This document shows positions 1 to 8,962 of a DNA stretch of 64,000 nucleotides, piece after piece. A program made the position numbers and the translations under genes. The stretch comes from Spirochaetes bacterium GWE1_32_154. Lineage in GTDB: Bacteria > Spirochaetota > GWE2-31-10. The stretch's first letter is position 1. Each line of letters starts with the position of its first letter. The stretch is from NCBI GenBank assembly GCA_001829315.1, contig MIAY01000036.1, forward strand, positions 62,001 to 126,000. The letters are read 5' to 3'. The notes below the pieces were generated by a model. The model saw only the letters and a list, made by a program, of their open reading frames with translations. It did no database searches and had not been told where the DNA came from.

Positions 1-10
1 GGAATAAACA

Positions 11-664
11 ATGATTATTTGCGTTGTAGACAGTGGAATTGATGAACAGAAAGCATTTGATACATCGATGTGTATTAAATCATATACTGAAATAATAAAC
101 GGGTTTGACGGTGACTGTTCGTGTCTTTCAGTAACAGAGTATCACTATAAGGATATAATTAAAGGTGCATTGTATCCCGGTGTTGAGAAAGTTTTACGTG
201 ATTTTCACGGACACGGAACGATGGTAACGGAAATTATACATTCGATATATCCGCATAATGAATATCATATCATCAATATTCTTGATGAGAATAAATCAGG
301 GTATGAGGAATGTTTTATTGAAGCGTTAAAAAAATGTATTACAATAAAACCGGATGTTATCAATCTAAGTCTTGGTTCATTTTCAGAATATTATAAAGAA
401 CAACTGTTTCAATTAACTTTAGATGCAGTTAATCAGGGAATTCTGGTTGTTTCATCCGCGTCATCAATTCCATCGTATCCGGCGTATTTTGATCATGTTG
501 TTACTATCGCCAATGAGAAGTTTAAAAATGTAAATGGAAGTGATTTTGAATCTGTCAATTGTTATATGCCAAACAGTTATTTTCCGTGGCCCGGTGAAAT
601 TGAAGATACTTCATCGGCTGCTGCGGTTTTTACCGGCAGAGTGAGTTTGTATCATGGTGGATAA
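11..664 (+). CDS. Compact subtilisin-like (S8) serine protease, cytoplasmic
   Basis: A 217-residue S8-family peptidase without signal peptide or propeptide. The catalytic Asp is D7 (VVDSGID), the His is H68 (HGHGTMV) and the Ser is about S201 (DTSSAAAV, replacing the usual GTSxAxP). The family is normally 270 residues or more, so this is a minimal catalytic domain. The segment that usually carries the oxyanion-hole Asn (AAGN) reads VVSSASS, so that Asn appears to be Ser; activity may be low or unusual. Its stop overlaps the ABC exporter start by 11 bases, so the two are co-translated. Inference: it trims or matures a peptide exported by the neighbouring transporter. The fold is secure; the substrate is unknown. 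The gene starts 11 bases into the window, so upstream partners are not visible. Confidence 0.8.
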   Translation: MIICVVDSGIDEQKAFDTSMCIKSYTEIINGFDGDCSCLSVTEYHYKDIIKGALYPGVEKVLRDFHGHGTMVTEIIHSIYPHNEYHIINILDENKSGYEECFIEALKKCITIKPDVINLSLGSFSEYYKEQLFQLTLDAVNQGILVVSSASSIPSYPAYFDHVVTIANEKFKNVNGSDFESVNCYMPNSYFPWPGEIEDTSSAAAVFTGRVSLYHGG

Positions 665-2390
665 ATTATTTCATTATCAGCCATACAAACAGTTACTCAA
701 ACAGAATTATCCCGGAACCAGGAAAATTGTTTTTGTTACTCTATTGTTTTCCGCTGTAACAATAACCGGTTTGTTACCGGTTATGTTGCAGAGAAGAATA
801 TTTGATAAAGCCGTCCCTTCAGGTGATATCAGGTATCTTTTTGTTTTACTCGCGGGGGTAATAGTGTCAAATCTTATTATCCTCGTCCTTAGTATTGTTC
901 AGGACTTTTTCGCCGGTCTTATCAGTGAAGGCACTCTTTATAATCTAAGACAATGGTTTACAAAGAGTGTCCTGAAAATGGAACAAAAGAAGATCGACGC
1001 TAAAAGTTCCGGTGAGGTAAATAGAATTTATGACGATTGTCTTGCTGTGAATGAAACATTAAAATCGATGTATCTCGATATAATAAAGAATTCAGTCGTC
1101 ATAACTATTTACCTCCCGCTTATGTTTATATTGAGCTGGAAACTTTCACTGGTGCGGTTTTTACCGTTTCCGGTTTTATATTGTATCAGTAAAAAATTTG
1201 CTGTTGTAGACAGATTTCTTGAGAAAAAAGTATGGAATGATAATTCTGCAATTACAACAGTGTTTTCAGAAATAATTAATAGTTTCAGGATAATTAAATC
1301 CTATTCTGCTGAGTCGCGTTTTTTTAGAAGAATAAACGCAGGTTTTATGAGAGTAAAGAAGAACTCTATCATACGGAAAACAATTCAATATGTCTGGGGA
1401 ATTATAAGCAGTCAGATACAAGCGATTAATAATAGTGTGATTTTTTTTATTGCCGCATTTGAAATTATAAACGGAAGATTTACAATTGGCAGTTTTATCA
1501 TGTTTAATGCGGTATCCGAAATATCAATCGGCAGTTTATCGGCGATTTTAAATATACAGCGGCTCCTGTTACAAACGCTTAATCCGTTAGCCCGGTATAA
1601 TGAAATTGTAACGGACTACTCGAATGTTCATGAAGTGAAACATTGTGAGTCTATTGCCAGAGTCCCCGGAAATATCAGGCTGGATGGCGTGCGTTTTTCA
1701 TATAATGACCGTGTGATTTTACAGAATGTGTATCTTGAAATAAATCAGGGTGAACGCATTGCAGTTGTCGGCAGAAGCGGGTCGGGGAAAAGTACCCTTG
1801 CAAATATTCTACTCTCTTTTTATAAACCCGATAGTGGAACTGTCAAACTCAATGGCGTTGATTATCATGATATTCCAAACCGGGTATTACGCAAAAATAT
1901 CGGAATTGTGCCACAGGATAATACATTTTTCTCCGGTACAATTCGCGAGAACTTATTACCAGGGTATTTAAATGTAACCGATGAAGAAATTTATGAGGCG
2001 TTAAAACAGGCAAATGCACTGGAATTTGTCTATAAATTACCGGGGAAACTACTTACTGAATATGGAAGTAAAGGAATCAATTTATCCGGGGGGCAGAAAC
2101 AACGACTGGCACTGGCACGAATTTTTCTTTTAAATCCGTCTGTAATAATACTCGATGAGGCGACAAGTGCGCTGGACCCTGAGAATGAACGGAATATTCA
2201 GTCGGTTATTGAAAAAATCGATAGAAAATTCACTGTTATCAGTATCACCCATAAACTTTCAAATGTTATAAAATCAGACCGCATTATTGTTATGGAAAAC
2301 GGCTGCATCGTTGAAGATGGAAATCATGATCAATTAGTTGATTACAGGGGGAATTATTATGGATTATATAAAAACATGGAACTCCGGTAG
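654..2390 (+). CDS. ABC exporter, fused membrane and ATPase domains
   Basis: A 578-residue half-transporter of the bacteriocin/peptide or lipid exporter type. Residues 1-310 form the membrane domain with several hydrophobic helices (for example LFSAVTITGLLPVM and VLLAGVIVSNLIILVLSI). The nucleotide-binding domain follows: Walker A GRSGSGKST near residue 373, the ABC signature LSGGQKQR near 476, Walker B IILDEATSALD near 495 and a switch His in SITHK. It has no N-terminal C39 peptidase domain, so leader cleavage, if any, would need a separate enzyme such as the S8 protease just upstream. It is followed by an adaptor and an outer-membrane channel gene, giving a type I secretion-like set. The substrate cannot be read from the sequence. 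Confidence 0.9.
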   Translation: MVDKLFHYQPYKQLLKQNYPGTRKIVFVTLLFSAVTITGLLPVMLQRRIFDKAVPSGDIRYLFVLLAGVIVSNLIILVLSIVQDFFAGLISEGTLYNLRQWFTKSVLKMEQKKIDAKSSGEVNRIYDDCLAVNETLKSMYLDIIKNSVVITIYLPLMFILSWKLSLVRFLPFPVLYCISKKFAVVDRFLEKKVWNDNSAITTVFSEIINSFRIIKSYSAESRFFRRINAGFMRVKKNSIIRKTIQYVWGIISSQIQAINNSVIFFIAAFEIINGRFTIGSFIMFNAVSEISIGSLSAILNIQRLLLQTLNPLARYNEIVTDYSNVHEVKHCESIARVPGNIRLDGVRFSYNDRVILQNVYLEINQGERIAVVGRSGSGKSTLANILLSFYKPDSGTVKLNGVDYHDIPNRVLRKNIGIVPQDNTFFSGTIRENLLPGYLNVTDEEIYEALKQANALEFVYKLPGKLLTEYGSKGINLSGGQKQRLALARIFLLNPSVIILDEATSALDPENERNIQSVIEKIDRKFTVISITHKLSNVIKSDRIIVMENGCIVEDGNHDQLVDYRGNYYGLYKNMELR

Positions 2391-3426
2391 TGACTTCTCT
2401 GATATTGCTTCATCATTCTTAAAAAAAGGTCAGAGGCGAATGAAGGAAATACTTGTTGTCTTGTATTGCCTTATTATTGCAGTAATTGCGGGAACCGGTG
2501 TCATTTTGCTGTTTCCCGAATACATAGAGGCAAGCGGGGTGATTATACCTGAAGAGTATCGGGCAGTTTTCAGTAACTCATCGGGACGGATTGAAAACAT
2601 AGCGGTTTCAGACGGTGGCACGGTTAAAAATAACGCAACTATTTTAACCCTTGATTTGTCAGATGAAAAAAATAAGTTTACTCATGTTTCAGAAGAAATT
2701 ACATTGAATGAAAAACTAATTAATGTGCTCCAAACAGATATTAATATTCTAAAAAAACAGTATGAAAACGGCTATGATTATCATACCAATAGATTTGAAA
2801 CAACTGAACTGGCAAAGAATCGTGGAACGGTAAGCGGATCGAAACTGGAAGATGAACGGTTTTATCGTAATGAATTTATAAGTAATTATAAGATCAATAC
2901 CAATCGTCTTGAGAAAAATATAATTGAAATACAATTAAAAAATAATTCACTGCAGTATGAGAAAAATCATTTAATGACGCTGATTAATGAGGCCGAAGTT
3001 ACATCACCAGTGGCTGGTATATTTTCGATTAACTCGTTATTGAATGAAAATGAAAGGTTTAAATTTCAGCTGATTCCCGATTATCAGCCGGGCAGATTTA
3101 TCAGTAAAGGTGAATGTCTCGGGTTTGTATATTCACCGGGAAATTATGTTGCGCGAGTTGAAGTTGGCGAAAATAAAATAAATAAACTGAAAACCGGAAG
3201 TCTTTGCACAATAAAATTAAACTCCAGTGCGTCTTTTGAGGCCGGAATTATTAAAGGAATTATTGTGAATATTGCACCGGTAGCGATTAATAGATCTTTT
3301 ATAACCACGATAAAGATTAAAGAAATTGACTCTGCAAAAATAGAAACGATTGTCGGAATTGGTGTTCGGGTGACCATTAAATCAGCCCGAAGCACATTTT
3401 TAAAAAGAATAACCGGTGGTGAATAA
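2359..3426 (+). CDS. HlyD-type periplasmic adaptor (membrane fusion protein)
   Basis: A periplasmic adaptor that links the inner-membrane ABC exporter to the outer-membrane channel. It has one N-terminal membrane helix (EILVVLYCLIIAVIAGTGVI), then a lipoyl-like half-motif (SNSSGRIENIAVSDGGTVKN), a long charged coiled-coil hairpin (about residues 105-205), the second lipoyl half (EVTSPVAGIFSI) and a beta-barrel region. I prefer the ATG at 2359 because a strong ribosome site (CAGGGGGA, 2345-2352) lies at the right distance; an in-frame TTG at 2338 is possible. The gene overlaps the end of the ABC gene and its stop overlaps the next start (TAATG), so the operon is tightly coupled. Confidence 0.85.
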   Translation: MDYIKTWNSGSDFSDIASSFLKKGQRRMKEILVVLYCLIIAVIAGTGVILLFPEYIEASGVIIPEEYRAVFSNSSGRIENIAVSDGGTVKNNATILTLDLSDEKNKFTHVSEEITLNEKLINVLQTDINILKKQYENGYDYHTNRFETTELAKNRGTVSGSKLEDERFYRNEFISNYKINTNRLEKNIIEIQLKNNSLQYEKNHLMTLINEAEVTSPVAGIFSINSLLNENERFKFQLIPDYQPGRFISKGECLGFVYSPGNYVARVEVGENKINKLKTGSLCTIKLNSSASFEAGIIKGIIVNIAPVAINRSFITTIKIKEIDSAKIETIVGIGVRVTIKSARSTFLKRITGGE

Positions 3427-4844
3427 TGAAAATACACGTATGTCTATTTTTTGTGCTGTCATTTTTTTATGTTTATCCATTAACGGTTAAAGAAATAATT
3501 GATTCATCGTTTCATAAAAGCATTTATTTCAAAGTTGGTAATGAGAAAATAAAACAGTCACATAATCAAAATGTTTTATCAAAATTTCATCCTGTTTTCA
3601 GCAGTACCTTTGGTTGTTCGTCTGACATAAATCTTCAGGTTAATAACTCTTCAAATAGTGAATGGTATGATTCTGTTGGTATTGGTATGAGCGGGGACTT
3701 TTCAATTCTCCAGCAATTTCCAACGGGCGGATTTATCAGAAGTTCAATTACATCGCAAACCGGCATCAGTCAGTTCTCAGAAGATTATGCGTATAATACA
3801 AATTTAAATAATATAGTACGTTTTGAATATGGAAGAAAGTTTTTATCCGGGAGTTTAGCTGATTATCACAGGTTGAAAGAATATAATGCTGCAATACAAT
3901 CGTATGGCATGGAAAATGCCTTGTTTTTCAAAAACAGTTTTACGGTATTACTCATGACGCTTTTTCTTAAACATTCATCATTATCACAAAAATTAGCATT
4001 ACTTGAAAATGTTGTTGAATCAAAAAAGTTTATTATTGAAGATTCGTTACATAACAGAAACAAATATGAGCAGATGATTGAAAAAATTGAAATGATACAA
4101 TCACAAAAAGAAATTGGCATTATTTATCAGCAATTGAATGAAATCAATAGACAGATTAATAGTTTTATCACTGTTCCGCTACCACATCCCGAAGAAGTGA
4201 AGTCTGCTGTTTTAGATGCGGGAAATACAATATCGAATGAGCATACTATACAACCGGTTATCACTATTGAAAAAATAAACTATCTGAATAAACTTATTTC
4301 TGAATATAATCAGGTTTCATTAATAACTCCCGGTTTTACCGGACAGTTTAGTATTACGCCGGTCACTCCATTTTCTTTTAAAAAAAATAACTTTAGTGAA
4401 AGCGTTTCGAATTTATTTGGTGAAAAAGCTTCGTTTGATTTACAATTATCGATTACCATTGAGATACCATCTTTTAGCTTTATCGATATTGTCTCAAAAA
4501 AGCGAAAGTTGGAAAGTGAAATTACAGGCGGAAAACTTGAGATAAAAATCTTTGAGTCAGAACGAAGAAATGCTGCTGAAAACATAAAAAATGAGATTTC
4601 TACTATCATTAAAGAAATAAATGATACTGAACTGAAAATTGAATATTCAGCTGAAAAATATAGAAGTGCTGAGAAAAACTATGCAGCAGAAATAATCAGC
4701 CGGTTTGATCTGAAAATAGAAGAAACCGAGCTGTTATATTACAAATCTGAAAAAGAGGAAAACACATTGTTACTCATGAATCTTATTAACGAATACACTA
4801 AAATTACCGGTAAAGACTTGAACGCCTTTTTATTCAATGAGTAA
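3426..4844 (+). CDS. TolC-like outer-membrane efflux protein
   Basis: A 472-residue protein with an N-terminal signal peptide (KIHVCLFFVLSFFYVYPL) followed by long amphipathic helices and alternating beta segments, as in the TolC/OEP family. Paired helical regions are visible around residues 175-240 and 355-450 (rich in Glu, Lys, Ile and Leu, with few prolines). The family normally has two such repeats and 420-480 residues, which fits. Identification rests on length, architecture and position directly after the HlyD adaptor rather than on a sharp motif. It should form the outer-membrane duct of the exporter. It ends 12 bases before the convergent antiporter gene. Confidence 0.7.
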   Translation: MKIHVCLFFVLSFFYVYPLTVKEIIDSSFHKSIYFKVGNEKIKQSHNQNVLSKFHPVFSSTFGCSSDINLQVNNSSNSEWYDSVGIGMSGDFSILQQFPTGGFIRSSITSQTGISQFSEDYAYNTNLNNIVRFEYGRKFLSGSLADYHRLKEYNAAIQSYGMENALFFKNSFTVLLMTLFLKHSSLSQKLALLENVVESKKFIIEDSLHNRNKYEQMIEKIEMIQSQKEIGIIYQQLNEINRQINSFITVPLPHPEEVKSAVLDAGNTISNEHTIQPVITIEKINYLNKLISEYNQVSLITPGFTGQFSITPVTPFSFKKNNFSESVSNLFGEKASFDLQLSITIEIPSFSFIDIVSKKRKLESEITGGKLEIKIFESERRNAAENIKNEISTIIKEINDTELKIEYSAEKYRSAEKNYAAEIISRFDLKIEETELLYYKSEKEENTLLLMNLINEYTKITGKDLNAFLFNE

Positions 4845-4856
4845 ACGGCCTTTTTA

Positions 4857-7013
4857 TCACTTTGAGTTACCTTTATGATATTCATTAAGCACATCCCAGA
4901 TTTCTTCCGCAGAGTTTGACGATAGAATTTTCTCTCTGGCATCCTCAAAATTGAGAATTGAACTTATAGCGGAAAGAAATTGTATGTGAGGATTAGCATT
5001 TGATTTATTTGATATTAATAACACAAAGATTTTTGATGGTTCTCCGTCGAGCGAGTCGAAATCAATGCCTTTCTTTTTAACTCCGAGGGCTGCAACCATT
5101 TGAGAAACCCCGGTATGGGTTTTTCCATGAGGAAGTGCAATACCAAATTGCATTCCGGTACTCATGGCATTTTCTCTTTCCATTACTGAATCATACACTT
5201 CAATTTGATCTTCTATCAGATTCTGATCTGCAAGAATTTGAATTAGTTCTCTGATAATTTCATCTTTTGTTTCACCGGTTAAATTCGTTTTAATAGTGTC
5301 TTTAGTAATAACTTTAAAGACATTAAACTCAATTCTTGAATTATCAGACACAAGATCTTTTCTCATATCATCGGGTTTTGCAAGAGATTTTAATTTATTA
5401 ATAACATCATGAATCGATAGAATTGATTCATACACAACCGTTTTTATAAAAGAAACATCCGATTTATCAGAATTAAAATAAATTTTTTGTTCATCATAAT
5501 TCATTGAAAAAAACACCGCATCTTTACGCATATGAAAAACAGGTTGATCCATTTCAACTTTATTAACAAAAAAACCTTCATTTTCAATAGATGAAAGAAT
5601 TTTAGAAACAATCAGTTCTCTTACTTCTCCGGAAGGAAAGCTATATTCAATTATTGTTGAATCAAACCCTTTAACATCTTTTTTAGTTCCTTTTTTCGGG
5701 TTTTTTATTAATAAACTAATTAATGGTGGAGGCAATAATGTAGTGAGCAAAGTCATGAAAATACTAATGCTAAACATTGTCGGGTTCAATCTTCCGGATG
5801 ATAACCCGATTCCGGCAATAATAAGTGCAACCTCTCCTCGTGGAACCATACCCATACCTATTCGGAGGGAGCCAAGAAAATTAAAATTGAGAAATAATGC
5901 AGGGGTGCCACATCCTATTAATTTTGCAATAATAGCAAGAGCGGAAAATAATGAACCAAAAATGAGAACTTCAAATGAAAATAAATTATGTAAGTTAACC
6001 ATCATTCCCATTACGCAAAAGAAAACCGGAACAAAAAAATTATATATTGAGTGAATTTCATCTTGAATTACAAAAGCGATATCTGTTTTAGAAAGTGTTA
6101 ACCCCATTACATACGCACCAATGATCATAGCCAAACCTTCTTTTTCAAAAAGACCCGCCAGTAAAAAACCCAATGCAAGTGCAATCATAGAAAATGCTGA
6201 AACTGATTTGAAGATTTTTAGAAAACGACTTATTCTTGATGCAAGTAACATTCCTATTATTGTTGCTCCAAGCCAAACGCTAATCGCCTTTATTCCAATC
6301 ATCAGTATTACTTTCCAATCGATCGATGCTCCTTCTATACTGCTGGAAACACCGGTTATACCGATAACAATAGCAAGTAAGATGATACCGATAACATCAT
6401 CTATAACAGCAGCAGATAAAATTGTTACACCCTCAGGAGTGTCCATTTTTTTGTGATCTGAAAAAATCCTTGCAGTAATACCAACAGAAGTTGCAGTTGA
6501 CAGTACACCCATAAATAAACACGTCGGATCCATAAAGGGTTTTCCAAACCATACAGCAGTTGTTATCGCACCAAGGGCAAAAGAAGCAATGACCCCTGAA
6601 ACACCAATAATTGAGCCTTTAATAGAAAATTTTAAAAATAATGCAAGGTCTGTTTCCATGCCGGCAACAAATAATAATAAAATGGATGCAATTGTCGCAA
6701 TAGCATATAATTCTGAAGAAACAGGCAGATTGCCATGAGTTATGAGAGGAAACAAGCCGTGTTGAAAACCCGGAAATGAAATAGAACCCAGGAAGTGCGG
6801 CCCGATTATTACACCGGCAATTAATTCACCGAGAACGGCAGGCATTTTTAAGCGGGTAAAAATAATTCCTGATATTTTAGCTATTATAATAATAAAACCT
6901 ATTTGAATCACAAGATCAGCCATTTCAGTTGGTACTCCGACTGTCGAGCTGAATAATGGAATCGATAGTAAAGTAAGTAAAATTAGTATTAGAGTTATTT
7001 TTTTAGATTTCAT
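4857..7013 (-). CDS. Cation/proton antiporter (KefB/NapA-like) fused to a PTS EIIA domain
   Basis: A 718-residue protein. A possible cleaved or membrane-embedded N-terminal segment is followed by a CPA2-type exchanger domain (about residues 30-425) with typical runs such as PAVLGELIAGVIIGPHFLG, LFVAGMETDL and GMVPRGEVALIIAG. A linker (430-570) leads to a C-terminal mannitol/fructose-type EIIA domain with the phospho-acceptor motif GIALPHGKT; the His is residue 629. Role: sodium or potassium/proton exchange at the inner membrane, probably gated by the phosphorylation state of the EIIA domain. Such fusions are known in several phyla. No other PTS gene is in the window, so the phosphate donor is unknown. 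It is transcribed alone, preceded by the ribosome site AAGGAAA. Confidence 0.88.
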   Translation of the reverse strand: MKSKKITLILILLTLLSIPLFSSTVGVPTEMADLVIQIGFIIIIAKISGIIFTRLKMPAVLGELIAGVIIGPHFLGSISFPGFQHGLFPLITHGNLPVSSELYAIATIASILLLFVAGMETDLALFLKFSIKGSIIGVSGVIASFALGAITTAVWFGKPFMDPTCLFMGVLSTATSVGITARIFSDHKKMDTPEGVTILSAAVIDDVIGIILLAIVIGITGVSSSIEGASIDWKVILMIGIKAISVWLGATIIGMLLASRISRFLKIFKSVSAFSMIALALGFLLAGLFEKEGLAMIIGAYVMGLTLSKTDIAFVIQDEIHSIYNFFVPVFFCVMGMMVNLHNLFSFEVLIFGSLFSALAIIAKLIGCGTPALFLNFNFLGSLRIGMGMVPRGEVALIIAGIGLSSGRLNPTMFSISIFMTLLTTLLPPPLISLLIKNPKKGTKKDVKGFDSTIIEYSFPSGEVRELIVSKILSSIENEGFFVNKVEMDQPVFHMRKDAVFFSMNYDEQKIYFNSDKSDVSFIKTVVYESILSIHDVINKLKSLAKPDDMRKDLVSDNSRIEFNVFKVITKDTIKTNLTGETKDEIIRELIQILADQNLIEDQIEVYDSVMERENAMSTGMQFGIALPHGKTHTGVSQMVAALGVKKKGIDFDSLDGEPSKIFVLLISNKSNANPHIQFLSAISSILNFEDAREKILSSNSAEEIWDVLNEYHKGNSK

Positions 7014-7071
7014 TTAATTTCCTTAGGAAAGAAGATATTTTAAATACTAATCTAAAAATATAAATTTATCA

Positions 7072-7104
7072 ATAAAAAAAAAGCAGTACAATTAAGTACT
7101 GCTT
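7072..7104 (-). terminator. Rho-independent terminator of the SPOR-protein gene
   Basis: On the minus strand a 9-bp stem AAGCAGTAC / GTACTGCTT with a 6-base loop is followed by a run of nine T. It lies about 90 bases past the stop of the 7192-8193 gene and before the antiporter gene, so it separates the two units. Confidence 0.8.
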
Positions 7105-7191
7105 ATAAGTTAGATTAGAAAATGAAAGGAGACACATCGATCAGTATAACAAATATTTATTGTTTTATCAACCGCATTTTAACCTTAAATT

Positions 7192-8193
7192 TTATTTAAG
7201 CCTTTTTTTAATAAATGCGCCTGCATTTATTTCTTCTTTCACTCTTCTATGATTTAATTCCATATCAGTCTGACCTTCAATCAGTACTTTATAAAGGCTG
7301 TCAGCATCTTCATATACAATTGCCTGATAACCTCGTGCAAGTAAATCGCTGCAAACCCGTAACGCATTGTTTTTTATAACAAATGACCCGGCTTGAATAT
7401 AGTAATAATTTGTATTGAGAACAGAAAGTTCTTTAACATTTGTGATGGTTTTAATTTGTTTAGGAGTCTCTTTTGGTTTTTCAATTGGTTTTTCAATTGG
7501 TTTTTCAATTGTAATCGTTTCTGTCACCGGTTCTTTTTCAACAGTTACAACTTCGGTTGTTTTTACTGTTTCTGTCACCGTTTTTGTAGTCGTTTGAACT
7601 TCTCTATCGATATTTGACTCGGTTAATTTGTAGAGAAAGTCGTTTTTATCGGCGCTTGCAATTTCATAGATATACATTTCATTCGGACCGATATTCTTTT
7701 TGAATATGTTATAACCTGAAAATAAGTCGGTATTGGATATATACTCCACCCGTATTTCAGTATCATTCATTTCTGTGATGATAAATGTTGTGTCATTGCT
7801 AATCCAGTTATAATCTGTATTTGCAGACTCCGGCAGTAACCTTTTTATTACGTAATTACCGGTTTCTGATTTTTCGTATTTACATATAAATCCTTCGAAA
7901 TTTATAAAATAGAATACTTCGTTCGTTGGCTGAACATTAACTTTATAACCGACAACAGCGTTTAAATTATTTTCTGAATCAGTTATTGATTCGGCAGCTG
8001 ATATAACCCAGTTCGTGATTGTTTCAGTATTTTTTGTTTTAACAGAGTAAACCCATTTTTGTCCGATAACAAGCGGAAAGTATGGATTCGTTTCATCGCT
8101 TTTTATCTCATTAATAGTATCAAATTTTGGTTCAGCAAATAATGAACCTGCAATAAACAGTAATGTTAATAATGTAATAATTTTTTGCACCAT
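7192..8193 (-). CDS. Exported SPOR-domain protein
   Basis: A secreted protein of 333 residues. I take the ATG at 8193 (ribosome site GAGGTG just upstream); two in-frame codons further up give the same protein plus two residues. It has a signal peptide (IITLLTLLFIAGSLFA), a beta-rich N-terminal domain (about 30-190, beginning PYFPLVIGQKWVYSV), a Thr/Lys/Pro-rich linker with the repeat PIEK three times, and a C-terminal SPOR domain (about 260-330: YYYIQAGSFVIKNNALRVC). SPOR domains bind denuded peptidoglycan glycan strands, usually at division sites. The N-terminal domain is not one I recognise. The repeat is encoded by three exact 12-bp units (7475-7510) that could vary in number without breaking the frame. 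Confidence 0.75.
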   Translation of the reverse strand: MVQKIITLLTLLFIAGSLFAEPKFDTINEIKSDETNPYFPLVIGQKWVYSVKTKNTETITNWVISAAESITDSENNLNAVVGYKVNVQPTNEVFYFINFEGFICKYEKSETGNYVIKRLLPESANTDYNWISNDTTFIITEMNDTEIRVEYISNTDLFSGYNIFKKNIGPNEMYIYEIASADKNDFLYKLTESNIDREVQTTTKTVTETVKTTEVVTVEKEPVTETITIEKPIEKPIEKPKETPKQIKTITNVKELSVLNTNYYYIQAGSFVIKNNALRVCSDLLARGYQAIVYEDADSLYKVLIEGQTDMELNHRRVKEEINAGAFIKKRLK

Positions 8194-8258
8194 GACCACC
8201 TCATTTTAATAATCCACTCTTTAGTTATTCGGAAAAATATAAAAAATCTTAATAAAAA

Positions 8259-8843
8259 TCAGTCAATTCTTATTGAATTCCAGAATCCTTCACTTTCCGG
8301 ACGATTTAAAAAATCCTTATATAATGTAGATAATGAAATAATATGAACTGTATTTTCTGATTTAATATACACTGATCTTTGATACACTTTCATTTTCTGC
8401 ATGGTATAATAAAACTGAAAACTTTCATGTTCAATATTTTTATCTTCAAGAGCAGTCGGTTTCCATTCGTTTTCGTAATATGGAGTAACCGATTTTTTTA
8501 AATTACTCTGATCCATTATGCTGAAATCATTTAGTTTTTCGTAACTGTTAAGATCATAATGTCGAATCGCAATAACTATGGTGCTTGAAAAATAATCTGC
8601 ACCACGATCTAATAAAAGATTATCATATTTATACCGGTATGCATCTGCGGGAGACTCAGTCATGCCTTCAGGAACTTTATACCGGAAACCCTGTCTTCGA
8701 TACGCCTGAATCGGTGATAAAAAATCAATTTTGTATTTTTCTATATAATTTGTGGCACCAGTTTTTCCGTCAAGTAAAACGACCCGGTCTGATTTACACC
8801 CGAAAAATAGTAGAAACGCTAATGCAGGATAAAAATAACGCAT
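8259..8843 (-). CDS. Small lipoprotein of unknown function
   Basis: A 194-residue lipoprotein with a short signal peptide ending in LLFFGC (Cys16 as the lipid anchor). The rest is a compact alpha/beta-looking domain with no motif I can name (segments YKIDFLSPIQAYRRQGF, STIVIAIRHYDLNSY, SVYIKSENTVHIISLS). The alternation of strands at the end (FQFYYTMQKMKVYQRSVYIK) would fit a PsbP/Mog1-like fold, but this is only a guess. It follows the same direction as the SPOR gene 60 bases downstream and may share its transcript. No function is assigned. Confidence 0.65.
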   Translation of the reverse strand: MRYFYPALAFLLFFGCKSDRVVLLDGKTGATNYIEKYKIDFLSPIQAYRRQGFRYKVPEGMTESPADAYRYKYDNLLLDRGADYFSSTIVIAIRHYDLNSYEKLNDFSIMDQSNLKKSVTPYYENEWKPTALEDKNIEHESFQFYYTMQKMKVYQRSVYIKSENTVHIISLSTLYKDFLNRPESEGFWNSIRID

Positions 8844-8962
8844 GATAAAACCTTTGATTTAATTTTTATTTAATTTTCGGAACTTATTGATAAGAGTTTA
8901 AACAATAATGCAAAGCCATTGATTATTTTGCAATTTATTCTAAAAATTAGTAGTATAACAAA

